From Paenibacillus harenae (lineage in GTDB: Bacteria; Bacillota; Bacilli; Paenibacillales; Paenibacillaceae), in assembly GCF_030812415.1 (NCBI RefSeq), contig NZ_JAUSST010000005.1:496001-560000 (forward strand): a stretch of 64,000 bases of DNA, read 5' to 3'. The translations under genes and the position numbers were made by a program. This document shows, piece by piece, positions 25,368 through 33,858 of the stretch (the stretch's first letter is position 1; every line of letters starts with the position of its first letter). The notes below the pieces were generated by a model that did no database searches, had not been told where the DNA came from, and saw nothing but the letters and a program-made list of their open reading frames with translations.

Positions 25368-26108
25368 ATGAATGAACAAAATCAGAACAAACCGAAGCAA
25401 AGACCAGAAGAAACTCCCAAAAACGTTCTGGGAGGAACGTCTGCCGCCAAGTCTAGCAGTGGATGGAGAAGCCTATTCGCTAAAAGATGGGTATCCCCAG
25501 CGCTCTTCATGGCCGCGGCAGCAATTATCGTAACCTTACTTTGGATCTATCAGGGATCGGACACTACCACAGACAAAGCAGTAACATCCGATCCTACTGA
25601 AGAGACTCAAGGTGACGGTCAAACGAATGCAGGCGAAGAAGGCGCATTGCCGGTCATCGCCGGCAACGAATCGATGGAATGGCCGGTCAACAAAGAAGCA
25701 ATTACTGTAAAGACGCCATTCTACGATGACAAGCTTCCGGCAACGGAGCAGGAGAACGCTCTCGTCCAAGTCGGCGAGAACAAGTTCGTACTTAGCACAG
25801 GCGTTGACTTCGTAGATCCAACAGGCAAAACATTCGACGTAGCTGCAGCTCTCTCGGGTACGGTAACGAAGGTGTACCAACATCCGACGAATGGCCTTAC
25901 GGTCGAGATCTCGCATGGGGACGAGCTTGCAACGGTATACCAAAGCGTATCGGAAGTAACGGTTAAGGAAGGCGACGAGGTGAATCAAGGCACGGTTATA
26001 GCAAAAGCGGGCCGAAACGATCTTCAACGCGATCTAGGCATTCACCTTCATTATGAAACGCTCGTGAACGGCGATCCGGTTAATCCGAATGAGTTCATCA
26101 AAGAGTAA
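25368..26108 (+). CDS. spoIIQ: Stage II sporulation protein Q, LytM (M23) domain
   Basis: SpoIIQ is made in the forespore and binds SpoIIIAH across the intermembrane space, holding the two membranes together during engulfment. The 246-residue protein has a cytoplasmic head, one membrane span (about residues 45-62), an acidic linker and a LytM domain from about residue 115. The first zinc ligand of active M23 peptidases is lost: the HxGxD motif reads STGVD, with Ser143 in place of His. Asp147 and the HLH pair (His226, His228) are kept. The same substitution is known in the inactive B. subtilis protein. GAGGTGATATAAAAATG gives the start. Confidence 0.93.
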   Translation: MNEQNQNKPKQRPEETPKNVLGGTSAAKSSSGWRSLFAKRWVSPALFMAAAAIIVTLLWIYQGSDTTTDKAVTSDPTEETQGDGQTNAGEEGALPVIAGNESMEWPVNKEAITVKTPFYDDKLPATEQENALVQVGENKFVLSTGVDFVDPTGKTFDVAAALSGTVTKVYQHPTNGLTVEISHGDELATVYQSVSEVTVKEGDEVNQGTVIAKAGRNDLQRDLGIHLHYETLVNGDPVNPNEFIKE

Positions 26109-26145
26109 CACGTCTGAAGCAGCGTGAAAACAGCGCTGGAGACGC

Positions 26146-26185
26146 ACAGGCAGGGGACATTCCCCCTGCCTGTTTCTGTTTTTTT
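26146..26185 (+). terminator. Intrinsic terminator after spoIIQ
   Basis: ACAGGCAGGGG pairs with CCCCTGCCTGT across a short loop, followed by TTCTGTTTTTTT. Confidence 0.9.
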
Positions 26186-26227
26186 GAAAATTATTTGGCA
26201 ATCGGGCTTGTCACGCTTGGCCACAAC

Positions 26228-26255
26228 GAATATATACCCGCTCGACTCATATAAT
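26228..26255 (+). promoter_or_regulatory. Candidate sigma-E promoter of spoIIID
   Basis: GAATATA (26228-26234), 13 bases, then CATATAAT (26248-26255). Each box has one mismatch to the sigma-E consensus. B. subtilis spoIIID is transcribed by sigma-E. The start codon is 33 bases downstream. Confidence 0.6.
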
Positions 26256-26288
26256 GTACCAAACTATCTCGAGTAGGGAGGCGGGAAC

Positions 26289-26576
26289 GTGCACGATTAC
26301 ATCAAAGAGCGAACCATTAAAATAGGCCGCTGCATCGTTGAAACGAAGCATACGGTGCGAACGATCGCCAAAGAGTTCGGCGTGTCCAAGAGTACGGTGC
26401 ATAAGGATTTGACCGAACGACTGCCGGAAATCAACCCCGACCTGGCAGACCAGGTTAAGCACATTCTCGAGTACCACAAATCGATTAGGCACTTAAGAGG
26501 AGGGGAAGCGACCAAAATCAAATACAAAAAAACGAGCTCGAAGAAGCGCGAGGTCATTGCCGCAGGCAAAGTGTGA
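26289..26576 (+). CDS. spoIIID: Stage III sporulation regulator
   Basis: SpoIIID is a small mother-cell DNA-binding protein that adjusts the sigma-E regulon and prepares sigma-K expression. The 95-residue product closely follows the B. subtilis protein: HDYIKERTIKIGRCIVETKH, then the helix-turn-helix TIAKEFGVSKSTVHKDLTER, and SIRHLRGGEATKIKYKK. The basic tail is slightly different. The start is GTG with AGGGAGG 8-14 bases upstream, as often seen for this gene. Confidence 0.97.
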   Translation: MHDYIKERTIKIGRCIVETKHTVRTIAKEFGVSKSTVHKDLTERLPEINPDLADQVKHILEYHKSIRHLRGGEATKIKYKKTSSKKREVIAAGKV

Positions 26577-26780
26577 GAAGGCAAGCGTAGGCGGCTGACG
26601 CCGTCCAACTAGAATGAATCCATAGGTTTGTCGACAAACGTTGACACAACATGAAATTATTTCATCGATTTGTAGAGGAATTTCAATCTTTTTGGCGAAT
26701 AATGTACACTAGCGGTTTCTCTGTCAAGAGGGACTAAACGTACGTTTTGCAATCATTATTCGTTGGGGGACTTAAGCCTT

Positions 26781-27773
26781 ATGTTGAGCAAGGATATCGG
26801 GATTGATCTTGGAACAGCCAATGTTTCCATTCATGTGAAAGGAAGAGGCGTTGTGCTCGACGAGCCGTCTGTCGTTGCCATCGAGAGCGACACGAAACGC
26901 GTGCTTGCCGTTGGCGAGGAAGCGCATCGGATGGTAGGCCGTACGCCAGGCAACATCATAGCGATTCGTCCGCTGAGAGACGGCGTTATCGCCGATTTCG
27001 AAATTACGGAAATCATGCTGAAAGCGTTTATTGACCGGGTAGAAGGCCGCAAGTGGTTCAGCCGTCCGCGCATTCTGATCTGCGCTCCGACGAATATTAC
27101 GTCGGTGGAGCAGAAAGCGATTCGCGAGGCGGCGGAACGCAGCGGCGCGAAGGAAGTTTTTTTGGAAGAAGAGCCGAAGGCTGCCGCTATAGGGGCTGGA
27201 ATGGACATATTCCAGCCTAGCGGCAATATGGTCGTCGACATTGGCGGGGGTACGACGGATGTAGCCGTTCTTTCTATGGGCGAAGTCGTTACCTCCTCTT
27301 CGATTAAAGTCGCGGGGGACAAGTTCGACGACGCTATCATGAAATATATTAAGAACAAGTACAAGCTTCTGATCGGCGAGAGAACGAGCGAGGATATCAA
27401 GATCAAGATCGGCACGGTATACGAGGACGGACGCCGGAACGAAATCGATATTCGCGGACGCGACATGGTGTCGGGTCTTCCGCTGACGGTTACGATTCGT
27501 TCGAACGAGGTACGCGAAGCGTTATGGGATCCGGTGATGTCGATCGTATCGGCAGCGAAGTCGGTACTCGAGCGCACGCCGCCCGAGCTGTCGGCCGATA
27601 TTATCGACCGCGGCGTCATTCTGACAGGAGGCGGCGCTTTGCTCGACGGACTTGACGCCTTGCTCGCGGAGGAGCTTAAAGTACCTGTGCTGATCGCCGA
27701 AGATCCGATGCATTGCGTCGTGAAGGGGACGGGCATTCTGCTCGATAACTTGGACAAGCTCGGTAAAAAATAA
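26781..27773 (+). CDS. mbl: Rod-shape-determining actin homologue, MreB/Mbl family
   Basis: A 330-residue bacterial actin that organises lateral wall synthesis on the inner membrane face. The phosphate-1 loop is DIGIDLGTANVSIHVKGRG, phosphate-2 is VVDIGGGTTDVAVLSMG, and the adenosine region is ILTGGGALLDGLD. I call it mbl rather than mreB because it directly follows spoIIID and precedes flhO-flhP, as in B. subtilis. The ATG at 26781 has GGGGGA 10 bases upstream; a TTG at 26763 would contain that site. A 344-codon open frame on the other strand is an antisense shadow. Confidence 0.93.
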   Translation: MLSKDIGIDLGTANVSIHVKGRGVVLDEPSVVAIESDTKRVLAVGEEAHRMVGRTPGNIIAIRPLRDGVIADFEITEIMLKAFIDRVEGRKWFSRPRILICAPTNITSVEQKAIREAAERSGAKEVFLEEEPKAAAIGAGMDIFQPSGNMVVDIGGGTTDVAVLSMGEVVTSSSIKVAGDKFDDAIMKYIKNKYKLLIGERTSEDIKIKIGTVYEDGRRNEIDIRGRDMVSGLPLTVTIRSNEVREALWDPVMSIVSAAKSVLERTPPELSADIIDRGVILTGGGALLDGLDALLAEELKVPVLIAEDPMHCVVKGTGILLDNLDKLGKK

Positions 27774-27889
27774 GGCGAGAGCGACGGCCTTTGCCGCATT
27801 TGCGCGGGTAGGAAGCCATAGGGGGGCGAGCCGAGGTGCAAATAAGTCAAAGGTCGCATAGACATGCTATTCAGCCGGCCTTGCTTTCA

Positions 27890-27898
27890 ACCGATAAC
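27890..27898 (+). promoter_or_regulatory. Possible sigma-D -10 element before flhO
   Basis: ACCGATAAC resembles the sigma-D -10 (GCCGATAT/A), 42 bases before the GTG. No clear TAAA -35 lies at the expected distance. The same nine bases recur at 28804-28812 before flhP. Confidence 0.25.
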
Positions 27899-27940
27899 AT
27901 ATAGAGGTACTGGAATGGAAGCCACGAGGAGGTCACAATC

Positions 27941-28804
27941 GTGTTAAGAGGATTATATACAGCCGCCGCAGGCATGATCGCGCAGCAGCGCAGGCATGAT
28001 ACGGTAACGAATAATATATCTAATATCAATACGCCGGGCTACAAGCAGACGAATGCGGTGTCGCGCGCGTTTCCTGAAATGCTCTTGTCGCTTACGGGCG
28101 TCGAGCCGAAGGATCAAGTGAAGATCGGTAAGTTAACGAGCGGCGTGTTCGCCGAAGAGAGCTTGTCGATCCATCTGCAAGGCGACTTGATGCAGACGAA
28201 TAACGCATCGGACTTTGCTCTTATATCCAATATTGACGTGCCTGGGCTCGTGTTCGACGCATCCGGCAAGTCGGTTGGCGAGGACGGCGAAGTGACGTTC
28301 CAGCCGCAAGCGTTCTTCACGGTGCAGAACGCGAACGGAGAAGTGCGCTATACGAGGGGCGGCAAGTTCACGCTGACGGAAGACGGCTTCCTCATGACGA
28401 GCGACGGCTCGAGCGTGCTTGGGGCGGGCGGGCGGCCGATTCAGTTCCCCGTCGGAACGGGACTTCAGAATCTGGTGCTGACCGACGACCAACGATTCGT
28501 CGACCCGGAGGGCAATGATCTTGGCGTGCAGCTTCTGATCACGCGGGTGGATAATTCGAACGAGCTCGTTCGCGACGGCAACGGCAACTTCCGCTTCGAA
28601 GGCGAAGACGGCGAAGCGCGCGCGATCGAAGCGGGCGAGAGAATCGAAGTAAGACAAGGGTATGTCGAGCGCTCCAACGTCGACGCTGCACAAGCATCGG
28701 TCGATTTGATGGCGGCTCTTAGGGCATACGAGGCGAATCAGAAGGTTATTCAATTCTACGATCAAAGCTTAGGCAAAGCGGTTACCGAGATCGGCCGCAT
28801 CTAA
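27941..28804 (+). CDS. flhO: Flagellar hook-basal body (rod-type) protein FlhO
   Basis: A 287-residue axial protein of the flagellar rod/hook family. The N-terminus is typical (LRGLYTAAAGMIAQQRRHDT then NNISNINTPGYKQ). The C-terminus has QGYVERSNVDAAQASVDLMA followed by AYEANQKVIQFYDQSLGKAV. These terminal helices form the coiled-coil core of the rod. It starts at a GTG preceded by GAGGAGGTCACAATC. Position after mbl and before a second paralogue matches flhO-flhP of B. subtilis, which encode distal rod proteins. Confidence 0.9.
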   Translation: MLRGLYTAAAGMIAQQRRHDTVTNNISNINTPGYKQTNAVSRAFPEMLLSLTGVEPKDQVKIGKLTSGVFAEESLSIHLQGDLMQTNNASDFALISNIDVPGLVFDASGKSVGEDGEVTFQPQAFFTVQNANGEVRYTRGGKFTLTEDGFLMTSDGSSVLGAGGRPIQFPVGTGLQNLVLTDDQRFVDPEGNDLGVQLLITRVDNSNELVRDGNGNFRFEGEDGEARAIEAGERIEVRQGYVERSNVDAAQASVDLMAALRAYEANQKVIQFYDQSLGKAVTEIGRI

Positions 28805-28835
28805 CCGATAACGAGATTGCGTCAGGAGGCTTGGC

Positions 28836-29675
28836 ATGAACGGTTCAATGATCAATGCGATGGTGTCGATGAACGGGCTGCAGCAGAAGCTCGATCTGCT
28901 CGCCGATAATATAGCGAACGCGAATACGGTAGGCTATAAGAAGAAGGAAGCGACGTTCGAGGATTTGCTGACGAACGTCAGAAGACAGCCGGAGGCATTC
29001 AATCAGCCGGGAAGGCTGTCGCCGATTAACTTCAACCAGGGCTGGGGTTCGCATATGACGATGGTGCAGCCGAATTTATCGCAAGGACCGGTCAAAGCGA
29101 CGGATAAAGAGACGGATCTTGCCATTGAAGGCAATGCGTTATTCGAGGTAGAAGTCGACGGCCCGGGCAACCTTGCCTATACGCGCAACGGCGCCTTCCA
29201 GTTGACGCCTAACGCAAACGGTGATACCATACTGGCAACGGAAGACGGATACCCTGTAGTCGGAAGAGTCAGGGATCAGACGGGTGCTCTCGTAGACGGG
29301 CAGATCGTCGTACCGCAGGGTTACAGCCTGCGCGTCAATCCGGATGGCACTGTGCTTGGCGTCTCGTCCGAGCAGACGATCGAGCTTGGCAGCGTGAAGC
29401 TGCTGCAAGCGACGCGTCCTGCGGCATTGACGGCGGTGGCGGATAATCTGTTCATTATCGCCGACGGAATCAACCAAGGAGACGTCGTTCAGCTCATCGT
29501 GCCTGGCAGCGATAATGGCGTTACTGTTAACCAAGGCTATCTGGAACAATCCAACGTCGAGATGACGGATGAGATGACGGAGCTTATAAGCGTACAGCGC
29601 GCTTATCAATTGGCTGCCCGGGCTCTCTCCTCCAGCGATACGATGATGGGGCTTGCTAACAGTTTGCGCGCATAA
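28836..29675 (+). CDS. flhP: Flagellar hook-basal body (rod-type) protein FlhP
   Basis: A 279-residue paralogue of FlhO. The N-terminal block is QQKLDLLADNIANANTVGYK. The C-terminal block has VNQGYLEQSNVEMTDEMTEL and SVQRAYQLAARALSSSDTMM, which define the FlgG/FlhP group. CAGGAGG lies 8 bases before the ATG. It is co-transcribed with flhO (31-base gap). Rod proteins pass through the flagellar type III exporter, so no signal peptide is expected or seen. Confidence 0.9.
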   Translation: MNGSMINAMVSMNGLQQKLDLLADNIANANTVGYKKKEATFEDLLTNVRRQPEAFNQPGRLSPINFNQGWGSHMTMVQPNLSQGPVKATDKETDLAIEGNALFEVEVDGPGNLAYTRNGAFQLTPNANGDTILATEDGYPVVGRVRDQTGALVDGQIVVPQGYSLRVNPDGTVLGVSSEQTIELGSVKLLQATRPAALTAVADNLFIIADGINQGDVVQLIVPGSDNGVTVNQGYLEQSNVEMTDEMTELISVQRAYQLAARALSSSDTMMGLANSLRA

Positions 29676-29691
29676 GATAGGATGATGGTGA

Positions 29692-29979
29692 ATGAATATG
29701 GCCGATGAACGAGTCGACAATGGCGGCAGGGGCGAGGGCGAAGATACCCCGAAGCGTGAAGGTTCGAAGACGAAGGCTAAAACTAAAGAGCAGCGTTCCA
29801 AAGGCGCAAACATCGCTTTTTGGATATTGCGCAAGAGCATTGTACCAGTCATTATGGTCATTATGCTTATTTCAGGTCTGTATGCCGGTTATGTCGTGCT
29901 TGGCAACGGGCCGGGAGATGAAGTATTCAGTTGGTCGACTTGGCAGCATCTATACGATCTGGTGTTTGCCGATTCGTAA
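29692..29979 (+). CDS. EpuA-like small membrane protein (often named RNA polymerase subunit beta)
   Basis: A 95-residue protein: a highly charged 45-residue N-terminus (repeated K, E, T), one membrane span (VIMVIMLISGLYAGYVVLGN) and a short tail with GDEVFSWSTWQHLYDLVF. The GxxxVFSxxTWxH tail and topology match the EpuA family (PF11772), automatically labelled 'DNA-directed RNA polymerase subunit beta'. I know of no evidence that this is a polymerase subunit. It follows flhP by 16 bases and is closed by a terminator, so it probably belongs to the same transcript. The ATG at 29698 is an alternative start. Confidence 0.7.
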   Translation: MNMADERVDNGGRGEGEDTPKREGSKTKAKTKEQRSKGANIAFWILRKSIVPVIMVIMLISGLYAGYVVLGNGPGDEVFSWSTWQHLYDLVFADS

Positions 29980-30019
29980 TGATGTACGAAGCAGCGTGCT
30001 CGTACGGATAATTTAATGA

Positions 30020-30064
30020 GATCATGCTCTTGCAGGAGCGACTGCCGAGCGTGGTCTTTTTTTT
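30020..30064 (+). terminator. Intrinsic terminator after the mbl-flhO-flhP-EpuA block
   Basis: GATCATGCTC pairs with GAGCGTGGTC (ten pairs including two G-T), followed by eight T. Confidence 0.88.
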
Positions 30065-30094
30065 GCGGAATCCATGCTGCATGGGGTTAAGTTT

Positions 30095-31399
30095 ATGAAC
30101 GGAACAGACAGGAGAAGGCGGTTAGAGAATATGAATCAATCCCGTGCAAAATGGTACTGGGGCGCAATTGCCGTTATATTCCTGGCGGGCGCATTTCTAC
30201 GCTTCGACTTCGTCGCATCGTCGACGCACAGCATGAAAAACCACGATACGAAATATTACAATCTGATGGTTCGACAGCTGCTGGAGGAAGGCATCTACGC
30301 CTATAAGGACGAGCAGCCGAACGCGAAGGTGACGCCGGGTTTTCCGCTTTTCTTGGCGGGCATCTACAAGGCGGTTGATTATAAGCAGCATGATCCTTTC
30401 CCTTATGTTAGATACATACAAGTGTTATTAAGTCTCGCCACGATGGCGTTCATATTCCGTCTTGCCTATCGGCAGCTCGGTCGATCGCAAGCTCTGGTCG
30501 CCTTGCTGCTGGCTGCCGTCTATCCGCCGTTCGTCTACGCGAACGGAGCGATTCTAACCGAGGTGCTGGCGACATTCCTGCTCGTGCTGTACGTTACGCT
30601 CCAGCTTCGCTCTTATGAGAAGCTGTCGCTTCCTTGGTCGCTGGCGGCAGGCGCTGCGCTTGGGGCGCTGGTGCTTACTCGGCCGGAGTTTCTGCCGGTT
30701 GCGCTGCTGTTCGTCGTATTCTACGGCTGGAAGCTGAAGCAAAGCCGCAAGAAAGTGCTGGCGGTCTTCGGTATGACGATGCTTGTATTCGCCGTGCTGA
30801 TGAGTCCGTGGTGGGTTCGCAATATGGTCACGTTCGATAAATTCATTTTATTGTCGACGATGGAAAATCCTTTGTACGCCGGTACGTTCGAGTACAAGAA
30901 CTACGAGAATACAATCGTGCCGATCCACGCGAAAGCGGAAGATTCGCAGACGGAAGTTGCCAAGGAGCGCATTATATACGGCTTCAAGCATTTCCCTCTG
31001 ACCTTCCTCGGCTGGTATACGGTCGGCAAGCTTGTCTATTTGTATGGCCCGGTCTACACGGGCACGGGGCATGATCCATGGTATACGATCATACCGATGA
31101 ACGGTTTGCCGCTGCACTTCCTCCTTATGCTGCTGGGAGCGCTAGGCACGATCTATGCGTTGTTGCGGTACAGGCGCTCGCAGCCGCTGCTGCTGTTCAT
31201 TGCCCTGCTGGTCGTATCGATGACGGCGCTGAGGCTCATTTATGTGGCGGAAGCGAGATATACGTTTACGCTCATACCTCTCATTCTGTTGCTGTCTGCG
31301 GATACCGCTAAACGGTTGTATGATTGGTTCGCTCAGAAGTATGGCAAACAGAAGAGAGTCACGGCACCTTCCGATGAAACAACGAGCTTTAAACATTAG
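30095..31399 (+). CDS. Membrane glycosyltransferase, GT39/ArnT-like
   Basis: An integral membrane protein of about 434 residues with many hydrophobic helices. The first lumenal loop (HSMKNHDTKYYNLMVRQLL) and VTPGFPLFLAGIYK fit dolichyl-phosphate-mannose-like glycosyltransferases of the GT39/PMT_2 group, which move a sugar from a polyprenyl-phosphate carrier to an extracytoplasmic acceptor. The catalytic acidic residue would be in the HD(T)KYY loop. Acceptor and donor are unknown. The start is uncertain: ATG at 30095 has GGGG 8 bases upstream, and 30074 and 30131 are alternatives. It is a single gene between terminators. Confidence 0.75.
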   Translation: MNGTDRRRRLENMNQSRAKWYWGAIAVIFLAGAFLRFDFVASSTHSMKNHDTKYYNLMVRQLLEEGIYAYKDEQPNAKVTPGFPLFLAGIYKAVDYKQHDPFPYVRYIQVLLSLATMAFIFRLAYRQLGRSQALVALLLAAVYPPFVYANGAILTEVLATFLLVLYVTLQLRSYEKLSLPWSLAAGAALGALVLTRPEFLPVALLFVVFYGWKLKQSRKKVLAVFGMTMLVFAVLMSPWWVRNMVTFDKFILLSTMENPLYAGTFEYKNYENTIVPIHAKAEDSQTEVAKERIIYGFKHFPLTFLGWYTVGKLVYLYGPVYTGTGHDPWYTIIPMNGLPLHFLLMLLGALGTIYALLRYRRSQPLLLFIALLVVSMTALRLIYVAEARYTFTLIPLILLLSADTAKRLYDWFAQKYGKQKRVTAPSDETTSFKH

Positions 31400-31420
31400 T
31401 AAATAGTAAATAGCGAAATG

Positions 31421-31467
31421 AAAAGCCCTTTCAGCTTCCGTGACCGGAAGAGAAAGGGCTTTTTTTC
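31421..31467. terminator. Bidirectional terminator between convergent genes
   Basis: AAAAGCCCTTTC...GAAAGGGCTTTTTTTC with an inner CTTCCG/CGGAAG stem. It has an A-run on the left and a T-run on the right, so it can serve the glycosyltransferase gene and the reverse-strand Big2 gene. Confidence 0.92.
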
Positions 31468-31482
31468 GTTAGGATGGGAGCA

Positions 31483-33690
31483 TCACTTGACGGATACGCG
31501 TACCGTAATGCTTTTGCCGCCAAAGCTGGCTTTGATCGTTGAAGTACCTTTGCTTACTGCCGTAATCTTCCCGTCTGCGACGGTAGCTACGTTAGGCTTG
31601 GAGCTTGTCCAGATCGCGTTAGCCGTTGCATTGACCGGACTGCCGGTCGTATAGTTCGCCGTTAGCGTCACGGCGAATGCTGCGCCCGGGCTAAGCGAAA
31701 CGGTCTTGGACGATACCGACAACGACTTCAGCTTAGGGGTAACGACAAGGGCGATCTCTATCTTCTTGCCTTGATAAGAACCGGATACTTTGCCGCTGCC
31801 AACCGCTATCGCTTTCACCGAGCTGCCGTTGACGGAAGCAAGCGTATCGGGATTGACCTCCCAGTTCATTTTCGAACCGAGCGAAATTTTGTTGCCGTCT
31901 TTGTAGTAGCCGGTTACTTTGATCGACTTCGAACGTCCAGGGTTAAGCGCCAGAGAAGTCGGCTCGACAACGAGTTTGACGATCTCTTCTTCAACTCGGA
32001 CTTTGATGGTTACCGTCTTGTTCAGGTAAGTGCCCGTCAACGTAACGGTCGAAACCTCAAGACCTTTAACCGACTCGGCTTTCAATACGATATTATCGGA
32101 TGTCGTTTTCCACTTCACGGAGCCCGTTACATCCTCTTCCTCGCCGTCCTGGTTAATAACGGTTATGCTTGGCAATGCCGTTTCCTTGCCGAGAATAACG
32201 CTCATTTCCTTCGTGCTTGCGATCAGTTTAAGCGGTTTGACGTGGACCGTCAGCTTCGCTTCTACGGTTAGCCCTTGCACCTTGCCGGTCAGAACGGCTT
32301 CGCCGATAGCAACGGCTGTCCATTTGCCGTCCTTGACCGTAGCCACTTTCTCGTCGGAGCTTGTCCACTGCACAAGCTTGCTGACGTCGGTCTGCGAGCC
32401 GTCGAAGATCGTTGCGGTTACTTTCGGAAGCTCGCCGCTGTCCGAGGCGAAGCCGTCGATTTCGGTTGTCTCCGCCTTAGCGGCGTTAATGCTAGGGTAT
32501 ACAGTAACATCTATGCTGCGGCTTACGCCTTTGTAGGAGGCTGTGATTTTTGTTGTGCCGACAGCTTTAGGCGTTACATCGCCGTTGGTAACGGTAGCTG
32601 CGAGTATGTTGGACGATGTCCAAGTCGCTTCGTTGGTTACCTCATCCGGTTCATTCTTGTTATCTAACACCTCTGCTTTGATCGAGAGATCATCTTGGAG
32701 GAACATATGGTGTTCCTTCTCCGGGGTCAGCTTAATCGACTGGTAGGCCGTGCGAACAACCACTTCGATGGAAGTCGTAACACCGAGATATGAGACGGTG
32801 ATCGTTGCTTTACCTGCGCTAACCGGCGTAATGGAGCCTTTATCAACCGTCGCGATAGCCGTACTGGAGCTAGTCCATTTGGCTTCGTTCGTTACTGGAA
32901 TTGCTTTCAGTGTATCCTTTTCTGTTACTGTAGCAGTGAGCTTCGTATCATCCGTGCCGATCTCAAGCTCGAGCATACCTGTTCGGTTAAGCTCGATCGA
33001 CTTGTATGGGGAGGAGACGGTGAGTACGACCGAGTCGCTCTTCCCCTTGAACTTCGCCGTAATCGTCGTCGACCCGGTACCGACAAGCGTGACCGTGCCG
33101 TCAACGACGGTAGCGACCGCTGCGTTTGAAGTGGACCAAATTGCTTCGGTAGAAATATCAATGCCTTTGTCATTGCCCTTGATGCCGTAGACTGTGTATT
33201 CAAGCGATTGTCCAAGCTCAATAGATTGCGTGGCAGGAATGTCGCTTCCGCCGTTGGTATCTTTAAGCGTTACTTCATCGTATACATAGTCAGACGTTGC
33301 TTTGATGCTGGCCGTATATCCGCTATAAGTGGCCGTAATCGTCGCCGTTCCTTTGCCAAGGCCGGTAAGGACGCCGTTCTCGACTTTAACGATCGAGGCG
33401 TTGGACGACTTCCACGTTGCGCTTGAAGTGACGTTTTTCTTCGTCGTGCTGCCGGAAACCGACGCAAACAACGTGACGTTGATTTTATCCGATTCGATCT
33501 TAAGATCGAGTGCATTGGTGCTGCTATTGAAATCCTCGGCATCATAATCGAATTCGATCCCGGTAACGGTATCCCCCGCCGCATAGGCTATTCCTGTCAT
33601 CGAAGTAGTAATAAGCATAAGTGCCAGAGCGGCAGCAAGCCACTTCCGCGCCTGCATGAACGACAAATTCCAATCTAAACGTAAATTCAC
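31483..33690 (-). CDS. Secreted protein with about eight bacterial Ig-like (Big2) domains
   Basis: 735 residues. A signal peptide (charged start, then WLAAALALMLITTSMTGIAYA) is followed only by about eight Big2-type domains of roughly 85 residues. Each carries a W(T/K)(S/T)(S/T)(S/N) motif, a VATV..G segment and a G(T/K)(A/T)TI(T/K)A.Y.G segment. No SLH, LPXTG or wall-binding module is visible, so it is either released or held by other proteins. The start is a GTG with AAAGGGA 5 bases upstream; the later ATG (residue 12) has no ribosome site. Function is unknown. Big2 proteins commonly mediate adhesion or scaffold surface structures. Confidence 0.88.
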   Translation of the reverse strand: MNLRLDWNLSFMQARKWLAAALALMLITTSMTGIAYAAGDTVTGIEFDYDAEDFNSSTNALDLKIESDKINVTLFASVSGSTTKKNVTSSATWKSSNASIVKVENGVLTGLGKGTATITATYSGYTASIKATSDYVYDEVTLKDTNGGSDIPATQSIELGQSLEYTVYGIKGNDKGIDISTEAIWSTSNAAVATVVDGTVTLVGTGSTTITAKFKGKSDSVVLTVSSPYKSIELNRTGMLELEIGTDDTKLTATVTEKDTLKAIPVTNEAKWTSSSTAIATVDKGSITPVSAGKATITVSYLGVTTSIEVVVRTAYQSIKLTPEKEHHMFLQDDLSIKAEVLDNKNEPDEVTNEATWTSSNILAATVTNGDVTPKAVGTTKITASYKGVSRSIDVTVYPSINAAKAETTEIDGFASDSGELPKVTATIFDGSQTDVSKLVQWTSSDEKVATVKDGKWTAVAIGEAVLTGKVQGLTVEAKLTVHVKPLKLIASTKEMSVILGKETALPSITVINQDGEEEDVTGSVKWKTTSDNIVLKAESVKGLEVSTVTLTGTYLNKTVTIKVRVEEEIVKLVVEPTSLALNPGRSKSIKVTGYYKDGNKISLGSKMNWEVNPDTLASVNGSSVKAIAVGSGKVSGSYQGKKIEIALVVTPKLKSLSVSSKTVSLSPGAAFAVTLTANYTTGSPVNATANAIWTSSKPNVATVADGKITAVSKGTSTIKASFGGKSITVRVSVK

Positions 33691-33713
33691 TGCATCCCTT
33701 TCCTTTCTGCTTC

Positions 33714-33738
33714 ATTAGTAATAGTGTCTTCTACTAAT
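33714..33738. repeat. Inverted repeat upstream of the Big2 gene
   Basis: ATTAGTA and TACTAAT separated by 11 bases, 24 bases before the reverse-strand GTG. It could be a regulator site in the promoter region. The arms resemble half a FapR box, but the spacing is wrong for FapR. Confidence 0.3.
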
Positions 33739-33858
33739 AACGGTTAGAAAAGGCTGGAAATGAAGAGAAAAGCGGAATATTATTCCTTTTTGGGTATAGA
33801 GAACTATAACGATTTTGCAGGCGCGCGGCGTACTTCTGCCCCTCAGGGGCATGCGCGG

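Noticed and set aside
26641..26710. TTGACA at 26641 as the mbl promoter
   Set aside because: No -10 occurs at 16-18 bases, and the weak TACACT at 26705 has no partner at the right spacing.
26831..27865. 344-codon minus-strand frame opposite mbl
   Set aside because: Antisense shadow of a conserved actin gene; the translation has no recognisable domain.
33714..33738. FapR operator near the lipid genes pgsA and fabZ
   Set aside because: The ATTAGTA/TACTAAT arms resemble FapR half-sites but are 11 bases apart, and they lie on the side of the Big2 gene, not before fabZ.
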